This document shows positions 11,676 through 20,806 of a DNA stretch of 64,000 nt, one piece after another. Source of the stretch: Clitopilus passeckerianus (taxonomy: Eukaryota; Basidiomycota; Agaricomycetes; Agaricales; Entolomataceae); NCBI GenBank assembly GCA_944990035.1, contig CALYLX010000159.1, positions 1,364,001 to 1,428,000 of the forward strand, written 5' to 3'. Both the position numbers and the translations under genes were made by a program. The notes below the pieces were generated by a model. That model saw only the letters and a program-made list of their open reading frames with translations, was not told where the DNA came from and made no database searches. How positions within the stretch are numbered: the stretch's first letter is position 1; each line of letters opens with the position of its first letter.

Positions 11676-13251
11676 ATGCACCTACAAGCCCTATTTCTCT
11701 CTGTCTACGTGTATGGGTGTGCTCTCGCGCAGTATAGTGCGACGTATCTACCTACAAATGCACCATTCCACTCTGAGGATGGCCAAAGTGGAACAAATCA
11801 GTGCGGAACTGGAGGCGTCAACCAATCGTCTGTCTGTCAGAATGCTTACAGTGCGTAGTTTCCTTCCCGTTTTGACGCAGGGCAGGTATCCTGAGGTCAA
11901 TCATTTGCAGTCAATTCCATCGATGACTGGTGTATTTGGGGGCCACCCCAACCTGGACCCGGCTCAGTCATCGGAAACACAGAGGTAGAGTGGAATGTCA
12001 GAATAAGCGCCAATAAATCCTGACACTACACAGCGTATAGAGGTTGCTTGGTGTACAAAGGTACAGCTTTCGCCTTCGCGGCCTGCACCTCATCTCATTC
12101 CTTATACCTAGAATGGAACAGGGACTCGACTGATCCCTGACGGGACAATAACAGGAGCACATTTCGTTCAAACTCCCGATTTCGTGCAGATCACTGGCGT
12201 TGGGAACCTAACGTTTATTAACGTTCCGAAGGGTGACGCAGGTGTAAGTTTTCGAGCCCTCTGACCGTTTGACGTACCACTCATCCTGCTTCAGGGAGAG
12301 GTACATTCGCTAATGCTCGACGTTCTGAGGGCACTGTCTAATCTAATTGTAGTTAGACCCTCATGGCGCCGATGGCAATGGTGCCTATATTCCACCTAAT
12401 GTATATCATATTTTGGCTGAGATGCTTGACAACAGGAAACCCAATTGGCGGTCTGGTCTTCTCTAGTGCGTTCAGTGGTCAAATCCAAGAAATCTTCGAA
12501 TGGACAGTCAGTTCACCTGCTTCTAGCTTCTTCCTCGTATCTGATCTTATGTTCCCAGAACTTCCTTTCGGACACTCAATTCTGTTTCCGCGCATGCAAA
12601 CCTGGCCCGATGGCTCCGCAATGGTGCCAAGTATGCCACTACTACGGAGATCATTCGTATTATTCATGCAATTTTCCATCATTTAGCATATCTACGATGA
12701 AATGGGTTGTGATTGGAATATGCCTGCGAACTATGCCCCGAGTGTCTTTGAAGACTGCAAAGGAGATAGTGGAGAGGCGAGTCATTTTTCGGATGAGCTT
12801 AGAGCCATGATGATTTGACAATGTCAATCTAGCCGATGGGCGTATATGGAGCGTCCACCTTCCACCAAGGAGATGCAGTGACGCCGGCTGCTCACCCTGC
12901 TCCGTCTTCCTCGTCCTGCAGCACGATCAGCACGATCAAAAATGGCCTGATGGCCGTCACAACGGCAACATCTTCCGGAAGCACCGCTACGACCACCAAA
13001 CCGTCAACTGGCTCTCAGGTAAGTCTTTATCGAGCAGTAGCCCTTTCCTCACGCCCCACATCACATTGGCAATGATTTGCTGACCGTTACCTATCTAGAT
13101 CGCTAGCGCCTCCACTAAAGGCGACTCAGGCCCGACCACGACGGGAAATAATTCAGCACCTGTCTCGGCAGGCATTTCCTCTTTCTTCTTGATTGCAGCC
13201 GTTACTGGCCTTGCGTTGATCCAGGCGCTGGTAGTCGGCAACTGGGTCTAG
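11676..13251 (+). CDS. Secreted GPI-type glycoprotein, macrophage-activating-glycoprotein-like
   Basis: Eleven exons: 11676-11850, 11911-11984, 12034-12060, 12112-12243, 12295-12300, 12353-12380, 12436-12506, 12559-12630, 12687-12776, 12833-13018, 13099-13251 (337 residues). A signal peptide (MHLQALFLSVYVYGCALAQ) is followed by Cys-rich segments I know from basidiomycete proteins annotated as macrophage-activating glycoprotein: DDWCIWGPP, EVAWCTK, GTRLIPDGT, DPHGADGNGNPIGG, CFRACKPG, APQWC and DCKGDSGEP. A Ser/Thr-rich stretch follows, and the C-terminal hydrophobic tail (FFLIAAVTGLALIQALVVG) suits GPI attachment, so it is probably on the cell wall or plasma membrane. No enzyme activity is established for the family as far as I know. 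Oddities are a 6-nt exon (GGAGAG, residues GE) and one intron (12777-12832) with a GC donor. Both are needed to keep the conserved residues. Confidence 0.82.
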
Positions 13252-13946
13252 ATGTTGCTCAAGGTGAAAACATGACGATGGATAAACTCGTTGACGGCAG
13301 GGGAACTCGGACACCTTTTTTGACGTCTTGGATTTTCCGAATGCATGGACTTTTCTCAAGCTCTCGTGGACTTTCTCCTTGGATATTTTAAGGAGGTGGA
13401 CTTATCAGCGTTTAGGTAGCATGTTGCGTTTCGTCTAGATCATTTGGCACCTTAATCATTCATTTCGCTTGTTATGGTTTGTCCCTCGAATTTGAATCAC
13501 CTCACTTTTTCTGGTCACACTTCTGGCGCCAGAATCTATTTCCAACGGAAAACCTTGGGAAACCGGCCAAAGAAACCTGTTATACCCTTCCGGCACATGT
13601 TTCCCTAAGAAAAAGGCAAGAAAACCTGCCTTTTTACCATAGAAACCGGCCGGAAACAGGTATAACAGGTTTCTTTGACACGATTCCCGACAGAAACAGC
13701 ACCCGACGCCAGTAGTGTCAGTAGACCACGTCTTCTCGAACCTCGATTGGGATCATCACAATTAGGAGAACGGGTGGCTAAACTTTCCGTATGGTCTAGA
13801 TCTCAGTTGGAGGTGTACCGGTCTCATCGTGCAAATGTGGATTTGATATCCCTAGCATACATTCAAAGCGACTGAACAGGCGGCCCGGGCAGACACCAAG
13901 AGCTCCAGGCTCACTCATGAACTATTTGGACTGGTTGAAGTACCAA
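13252..13946. other. Intergenic between convergent genes
   Basis: Convergent 3' flanks of the glycoprotein gene and the quinone reductase. The only structure I see is the foldback repeat listed separately. Open frames here are spread over the hairpin and are not credible genes. Confidence 0.6.
13569..13676. repeat. Foldback inverted repeat (MITE-like hairpin)
   Basis: An 18-base arm (AAAGAAACCTGTTATACC) at 13569-13586 returns as its exact reverse complement at 13659-13676. Between them shorter complementary blocks continue inward (for example AAAAAGGCA near 13611 against TGCCTTTTT near 13627, and CCGG-containing segments), so the whole 108 bases can fold into one imperfect hairpin. It sits in the intergenic space after the secreted glycoprotein gene. 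It could be a miniature inverted-repeat element or a transcribed hairpin. No target-site duplication was obvious. Confidence 0.7.
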
Positions 13947-15376
13947 CTACAGCTCCTCGATAACTGGGAGGGGGCCAACGGGAACAATACGAGTCGGGTT
14001 GATCTAACATAGATGGTTTCAGCGACAATTGACCCGGAAAAGTATGCGACACGAAAGCTTACGGCGGCATGAGACCAATAGTAGTGAGTCTTGATGTGAT
14101 TGAAATTGGTTGATGACTTGAACGCATTGTTCTTCCAATACAAATTCTTCATCCACCTGCACCATACAAATATCAGTCTTGATCAAATGAAAACTGGGTT
14201 CCAGAGTACTCACCTATTGATTTCCGGATAACCGCCACGAATGGTCCGGAGGTTGCACTTGAAATGGCCAACATAGACAGGGTCGAAGCGTATCTGGAGT
14301 TTCCACGTCAGTCTCGATCACATCGCTCAGAAATCCCCCAATGCTCACGATGGTGACCCAGAGTCGGATATCCGCTTCAGTGAGCTGGTCTCCCACGAGA
14401 TAGTCTTTGCCGGCGATGATTTTTTCGACCTTGTCCAAAGCCTCGAAGACTTCAACGACAGCTTTCTGATAGGCCTCCTGAGTAGTCGCAAATCCGGCAC
14501 GGTAAACACCATCTGGCGGCGAAGAAGGAACAGAGTTAGACCGATCCATGCGAATGCGATTGAAAACATACTGTTGATATTGGGATAGATCCATTCATTG
14601 AGTTCGTCTATTTCACCACGAAGCTTCTCGGGATAGAAGTCCAGAGCTGCTTTCTCCGGAGAAATCAAGTCATTGAAAGCCGTGTTGAACATGCGGATGA
14701 TCTCTGAGCTCTCATTGTTTACGATAGTGTGATTCTTCTTGTCCCAAAGAAGAGGGACGGTGAATCTAGACGTATCAATTGAATATTAGCTTAAACAACG
14801 GAGAATCGGTGCCGAGGGTAGCTATCAGTACATACCTCCCACTGTAGTTAGGTTGTATCTTCAGGTAGAGATCTCTAACGTGTTCAGAGTTGTACAAAGG
14901 GTCTGCATCTGCATCTGGGAACTGATCAACAGAGGCAAATGGCCACCCATTAGATCCCATCCGAGGAGATACGACGGTGACCGCTGTTCGACCAATAATC
15001 TATCAGACAATTGGATTACCCGAGTTTGAAGAAGTCCCCTACGAATCAGATTCTCGAGTCCTTTGAGTTTTCGGACGATCAAGGTGCGAGTTGCCCAGGC
15101 TGGTTCATGTTCAATTCGTTGGGGCTATCCTCAGAAAACATAAATCACTTACGACAAGCATAGGATACGAATAGGTGGTAACGATCTGGAAAGATGGAAC
15201 ATCAGCGTATTCCAAGAACCAGTATGTTAAAGTGGAGTTTTACCTGGCTCAGGCTCAAATTTGCCCCCCTTTTGAATCCAATCGCGGAACGAGGCATCAA
15301 GACGCTTGAAGCTGCCATCGGGTTCAGTCTTCATCTTGGTGATATCTGACTGCGAGCTAGTATCTTTGGTAGACAT
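13947..15376 (-). CDS. Glutathionyl-hydroquinone reductase (Xi-class GST, ECM4/YqjG type)
   Basis: Nine exons in coding order: 15376-15244, 15185-15153, 15099-15043, 14983-14836, 14765-14572, 14512-14349, 14293-14214, 14156-14063, 14003-13947 (319 residues, usual for the family). The active-site motif CPWA (Cys55) sits in [14 protein letters not shown], followed by [15 protein letters not shown], the glutathione-site segment [28 protein letters not shown], and the family-specific C-terminus [12 protein letters not shown]...[11 protein letters not shown]. Xi-class enzymes use the Cys to remove glutathione from glutathionyl-hydroquinones, acting in the cytosol (some fungal forms are mitochondrial). 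The frame stays open upstream to 15631, but a TATA box at 15430-15436 lies within that extension, so I take the ATG at 15376. The role fits handling of quinones from lignin-like aromatics. Confidence 0.92.
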
Positions 15377-15429
15377 TTTGCGAAAGGGGGTTCTGGTGGT
15401 CTGTAATGGATTGCCAGACAGATTGTCCC

Positions 15430-15436
15430 TTATATA
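15430..15436 (-). promoter_or_regulatory. TATA box of the glutathionyl-hydroquinone reductase gene
   Basis: On the minus strand GGGTATATAAGGG lies about 54 bases before the ATG at 15376. This decides the start: the in-frame extension beyond it would have to be promoter DNA. Confidence 0.6.
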
Positions 15437-15941
15437 CCCAAATCCTCCTCGATTCCTTGGGATTGTCCATCCTGAACTGGCAAGATCAGAATGGCGTGCT
15501 GAGGTAATGAAGGTGTGGTGATGCAGTTTGTTTGTCATGGCTCTGCTTGCGCCATTGGCCAAAAATGTCCCCACAGTCGAACCTTTTAGAAGTTGGAGGT
15601 GGATCCGCTGCATCTTTTGAAGTATTTTCACAGTATATGGGCTGCAACGGATGAAGTGAAGCTGTTCATGAAGGTGGTAAAAAACAAGTTGAAATTCACC
15701 TAAGAGGGAGGTTGGCAGAGCCGCGAGACCGTTTAAACGGTCATCTCGGGTATGTCATGATGCTGACGAGCTGACTTTGATTACAAGAAATCAGTTGTCT
15801 TTATGGTGAATTAGCTCTCAAGGTCATCTATGTTTCTTAAAGAAGGATTTTGAAGCAAGAGTAATGAGGATTTCCAGCACCTAATATCGTGGAGTCAAGA
15901 GAAACACTATTACAAATCGCTACAAGCCATGGGTTCAATTT

Positions 15942-17130
15942 TCACGCCTTGAAGATAGCGTCTGACTTGAAGATCCAACTGCCACCATTCGTATAGGTTA
16001 ATATGTATCCAAGTACGCCTTGGATGAACGAAAGAAAGAGCGTCGGATTGGGTTGTCGGTTCCCTCCATAGGTTTCGACCGTTATGGTGTCCATCGCCCC
16101 AGAACACATCGTTGATTCCACCAGCTCGACCTTCCAGATGTTGCGCTAAACAGGCTAAAAGTCAACGCGGGCTTCCCATTGCATTCAATGAGAACTCACG
16201 CTCAGGCTATCAGAACGGTTCTGCACTCCCCATTTATTGAAGTACGATGAGATCAATTCCAAACTTCGTTCGTGGCTGGATTGAATGACCAGGCCATTAT
16301 GCCTAACGTCCAAGGTCAACACGCTGGGTGTGATTGTGGCGAACAACTGAGCTGGGCGATCAATCTCAGCAAGGCTGGGAAGCCGCCTAGTCTTTTGCGA
16401 TTGATCAGGAGAGACGAAGGTGTTGTATGAAATATTTGTGGATCTCGTAGTCGAGGTCTCAGGTGTTGACTTTGGAGGCAAAGCTGCCGCAACGTCGTCC
16501 CAGCCGTCTTCGACGACACCAGAGCCTTTCCGGGGTGCCCCTTCGGGAGCTGTGAGAGATTCGAAATCTATGTCGAAACCGGAAAGTGTTTTTGCATGCG
16601 GTCCAGGGTCGGTTTTTGGAATCTGGAGCACAAAGGAGTTGGATGGCGAATGCCAGGTGAACAAAGGTCGTTTGAGCGTCCCTGTACCGGGCTGGCAAAG
16701 ATGTCAATGAGTTGCTCAAAGTATTACAGAATTTACGGATGGCATACCTCAATGGTAAGGTATCTGTCCCTGGCATTCTTCGCGAGTAGCTCCAACACTT
16801 GGTCGGTCCATTCCGAATAGTTGTCGTCCTCCAAGCGAGACAGGAACTGATCGTACCAGGCCACCGCGATTCGAGAAATGGTTGGAATGAAAGTGCTTTT
16901 GTCAGAATAAGAGTCTTTCAGCTCTTCCCACAGAAGAGGCCATTTCGGTTCGGGTTGAAACTTGTAGCCCAGAGTTGTTGCGAGTCTCTTCATCGCGGAC
17001 TTGACTGCTGACGTCTCTGAATCCCAGAGGTCACGGGCGTCTGTTCGAATTTTCAGAGGTCTACGATGTTTCTTATGTTAGTCTATGAGACCCAAAACTA
17101 AGAGGGCAGAACCCACAATTCACTAGGCAT
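15942..17130 (-). CDS. Hypothetical protein, orphan
   Basis: I do not recognise the family. Four exons in coding order (17130-17117, 17060-16748, 16691-16200, 16145-15942) total 1023 nt and give 340 residues with clean GT-AG introns. The first coding exon is only 14 nt (MPSE plus two bases), and an in-frame stop lies just upstream of its ATG, which supports this start. Residues ~5-115 are helical with many Trp and acidic residues (RTDARDLWDSE, PKWPLLWEELKDSY, RIAVAWYDQFL, NYSEWTDQVLELLAK). The middle holds a Pro/Ser/Thr-rich segment. The C-terminus (SYFNKWGVQNRSDSLS, NGGSWIFKSDAIF) looks like beta structure. There is no signal peptide or membrane helix. The regular frame across three introns argues for a real gene. 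The function is unknown. Confidence 0.6.
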
Positions 17131-19035
17131 GATTGTAAGGCTTGATATGCAGCGAGTAGGCTACGTGATCTCAAGTCTTTGGAGCAGTCGATTTTGCCAC
17201 TGGTATTAAGGCAAGGGGTCGAACTGGGTAACCGACCAGTCCACAGCATTTTCCAGAACCTTGACATCCTTTGGCACCGATTAGCGGCTGTTGTCGCAAC
17301 GTCTGAATGGCTACCGTAGCAACTGCAGCCACCGAGGTACCGCCCAAAGTCAGCTCAAGACGGAAGGTTGACTGCTGACATATCATTGATAGGCAGCTTC
17401 CAGTCGAGTGGAGGGTGGCTAAGCAAAGCCTATGTTGTGAGAAGAGGGGAACGTCAAGAAGACATCACATGGGACTTGATTTGTTTAATCTGCCATCTCT
17501 CCAGAGTTTGAACGCGATCGTCTTCGCTGATAGAGAGCCCGTGGCGCATGCCAGCCTCATGCTAGGTAACATGACAGGTTACCCTCCTGCTCTATCAAGT
17601 GGGTTGCGTTCTACAGCACATGAAACCATTTTGTGCCTCTTCAAGAGCTGGGAAATTGGAAGCACAATTAGGTGGATTCGTAGGAAACGCTGTGCAGGCC
17701 CGTACCCAGATAGTTGACCGACCATACCCATCCATCTTATCCAATCAGCGTTGAAGTCACAATTTTCCGCTCTTCCTGCGATGCAAGAGCGGAAGAATGT
17801 CTTCGCAAGAATGCTTGCAGTCTGGCTCGTCATGGGACCTATCTTGTGGAAGTCTGTCCTGTTGTCTATTGCACATGACGAAAGACGACTCGGACGACAA
17901 ATTTGTCAAGAAAACCTGGGAGGCCAGCCGGTGTTTCTTAATTCCTGGAGGAACCGTGACGCATCCCTGTGGGTGGAAGTACAGATGTTCGGAAACTTTC
18001 CGCTCTCACCGTACCGAGTCAATATCGAGTTAAATGTCAATGCAAACCTGAATTTGACATACCCAGACAGATTCAACAGCTCATCTCCCAGGTTTATGAC
18101 TTTGGAGGATTCATGTGTTGCAGCCGGATGAGTTTCTTCCGGTAGCCCTCAATCCACTGGCTCTGCGTCAACAAGAAGAGGCAAAGCAGTGTTTTCATTT
18201 GCACCCGCTTGGCTTGATTGCCGACACCCAAGCCACTGCCTGTGACTGTGGTCACCAACAGATTTCGAGCATGCTTGATTCAAACTTCATTCTATGTAGA
18301 TACCACACAGTATCATTGTGTTTGGCTTCTGGACAACCATCAAGCGCTGTCCCGAGTCAGCAACACAGCGACCATTTCTTGCACGCGTCCGGGCTCCTAC
18401 GCACACAATTTGGTTGCATTGAGCGAACGTACATACTTCAACTTGCACAGGGTGCGACACGACGCCTCCCTGTACCTGAACGCAAAGGGTGGCCTCGATC
18501 TTTCTCAGGATGAGATGAAAGGCGTGACGCAAATGGACTCATTCTGACTGCCTCTAGTAACTCGCTTTCCTCCTGACCGAGCTTTCGACCACACCTGGCA
18601 TCCGGGGGCTAACCGACGAGGTAAGACCTTCTGCAGAAATAGTTTGCCCTGCACACTTTTGGCATACACTGTACTTTTCAGTGGGCTTCCATCACTTGCT
18701 GATAATGGGCCTAGTGCGGGGAAGATATTCGTGCAACGGACACAATATATACCTCTGTCAAATCTTGACTGAGCGTACAGCGAGCGTCTGATCGGTTAGC
18801 TACCAGGTACTCATTCATCTCAGGAAGACTTCTGACATATCCGTGATCCAGGTTAAACTTCCTTTGTGAAATTCGGGAAATGCAGGGGTATTTATTCGTT
18901 GCCTGGCTGTACTATGCAGAGGGAAAGGTATAAAAGGGAGGCTAACATTCACAAACGAGCAACAAACCACCTCATCTAGTACTCGAGACACACGCATTTC
19001 ATCTTTACTTGATCTTCATTTCCTTTCCCCGCAAA
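17131..19035. other. Intergenic stretch with uncertain open frames
   Basis: About 1.9 kb. Plus-strand frames near 17751-18131 and 18218-18547 have plausible composition (for example SRVSNTATISCTRPGSY), but I could not join them by splice sites into one protein or recognise a family. They may be a relic. The last ~110 bases form the promoter of the next gene. Confidence 0.4.
18929..18936 (+). promoter_or_regulatory. TATA box of the 19.0-kb gene
   Basis: TATAAAAG in the context GGTATAAAAGGGAG, about 107 bases before the ATG at 19036. This is a strong consensus match, and it implies a 5' leader of roughly 75 nt, which suggests a highly or conditionally expressed gene. Confidence 0.6.
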
Positions 19036-20224
19036 ATGTCGTTTGCACCCAAACCTACCATCGAGAAGCTCCCTCTCGCTGTTCGCAAAGATCGTGCGTT
19101 TTCAGCACTGATTAGGCTTTATCTCCTGCTAATTATCCATGCCCACAGTCAAGGATAACTACGACACTAAAAAGGGCGAGCTCGAGACCAAGATCGCCAC
19201 TCTCTTGGGCGTTGAGAGCTTCCACTCCAACCTCAACCCGAATCAAATTTGGGCCTACAACACCGACGATAGGTCATCCGCTGGTGGAACTCTCTACCGG
19301 TATGTTACTCGTGCCATTCTCGTACACCAGAACCAAAATTGACTAGCTATTAGCTATCTCGAGGGGTTCTATGATGCAGTTAAGTATTACGTCGATAAGT
19401 ACGGAGAAACAGGCAAGGAGCACTTCAACGATGCTGTGACCCAGCGCGAAGTGGTTGCGGTCGTCAACGAGTTGGGAGACAAGGTAATCAAAGACATCGC
19501 TCACTGCTGGGCAAACAGCTGATGTCCTCGCCAAGGCGCCTACCATCGACGCTGACATCAAGGACGGTGCCTTCCGTATCCTCTTCCATTGGGAAAGGCT
19601 GGGCTCTAACTCCAGCTACCTCACCGAATACCTGCTCAAGGCGGTCGACAGAGTTCCCAGGGAGGGCCTCGGCGTCGAAGCAAAATGGAGTGTTGACAAG
19701 TACTGGGAGCCTAAGCAGGCCGAGCTTACTCAAATGCTCGAAGAAATCACCGATCTAAAGGGTCTTCAACTTGAGCCCAACTTCGATCAGCTCTACAAAG
19801 AATTGAAGGCTGTCGAGGAAGATGACAGGTGGCGCGATAGCTTGGGCGAAGGTGTCTACAACTACTTCAAGTGAGCAAGGTTTCCTTCTTTCCTAATGCC
19901 GGCACCCGACTGATTTGGTATTGCAGTGATGGACTTAAATGCCAACTCGAACGCCAAGGCTTCAAGGGGGATGAGATGATGCGGGAAGGACTCGCTGAAG
20001 TGGCAACGGCCAAGAAGTTCGGTCTCCGTATCGTCAAAGAGACCAAGAACCCAAGTGCTTACAGCGAAATCGCCATCGAGGACGGCGAGATTTGGATCCA
20101 GGTTAGTGCCTCCGATTTCTGGATAAGATGAAGGCGGTCTTATCAACCACACTGCCAGTTTACACCCAGGTATTGGAGGACCAACATCAGCGAAGCTGGA
20201 GCGGGCCTTATTGACCTTCTCTAG
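19036..20224 (+). CDS. Hypothetical soluble protein, orphan
   Basis: Six exons (19036-19093, 19149-19299, 19354-19483, 19536-19870, 19927-20101, 20159-20224) give 304 residues. It is charged, mostly helical and has no signal peptide or membrane span. Recognisable stretches are DNYDTKKGELETKIATLLGV, YLEGFYDAVKYYVDKYG, NSSYLTEYLLKAVDRVP, VDKYWEPKQAELTQMLEEI and a beta-like end SEIAIEDGEIWIQFTPRYW. I know no family with this set. For the third intron the acceptor at 19535 was chosen because it is the only one of normal length (52 nt) that keeps frame. A clear TATA box precedes the gene. The regular frame over five introns makes this a real gene. A cytosolic structural, lectin-like or enzyme role cannot be told apart from the sequence. 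Confidence 0.7.
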
Positions 20225-20806
20225 GGCTCTGTACAATGTGATACCAACCTGCATACACGATAGCAGATTCTGCCCAATGTAATTCTATTTCTGAATCCTC
20301 GTCCACATGATTCCTACGTTCGAGATAATCTCCAAACCTTGACGATTGAGCACTCATTCGCTGCCCCGCTGCGGACGGCTCTATCCGTGTTCCTTCTGTG
20401 GTAACAATATGGATCAGGGGCTACAAGTATATGGACTTCAACGGAGGTACGCACGACCTCGCGATGTAGACGGGTGCTATCTGAGGGACCGGTCCGGCCA
20501 GAGCACAGTTCTCTGTGTATCGGCAGTTGGGCACTCTCGAAAAATTCCAGATTCAAGTGGCCTCGCACGTGCACTTTATTTCCTCAGCTTCTCGAATTAT
20601 CTGAGAACCTCGCAGTTTAACTTGACTTAGATGTTATCAGTTGCCACCAGGTCTTATCACACCAAGCGTATGAGCGGAGGATTGAAAGAAATGCATTTAT
20701 CGTGAAGGGTAACAATAAGATACGTAGAAAGTACATCCCTAAATTATGGTATTTTGCCGTACATGAATATACATCACATCAGCCCAAGAAGGAGACATGC
20801 AAGCCT
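20225..20806. other. Intergenic between convergent genes
   Basis: 3' flanks of the orphan gene and the OPT transporter. A short plus frame ending near 20480 (YKYMDFNGGTHDLAM) could be a fragment, but it has no start or splice partner. Nothing else is supported. Confidence 0.45.

Noticed and set aside
20340..20480. Short frame ending YKYMDFNGGTHDLAM that loosely resembles the end of the upstream orphan protein
   Set aside because: Only scattered matches (IWI, a Tyr, DL). Too weak to call a duplicated 3' exon.
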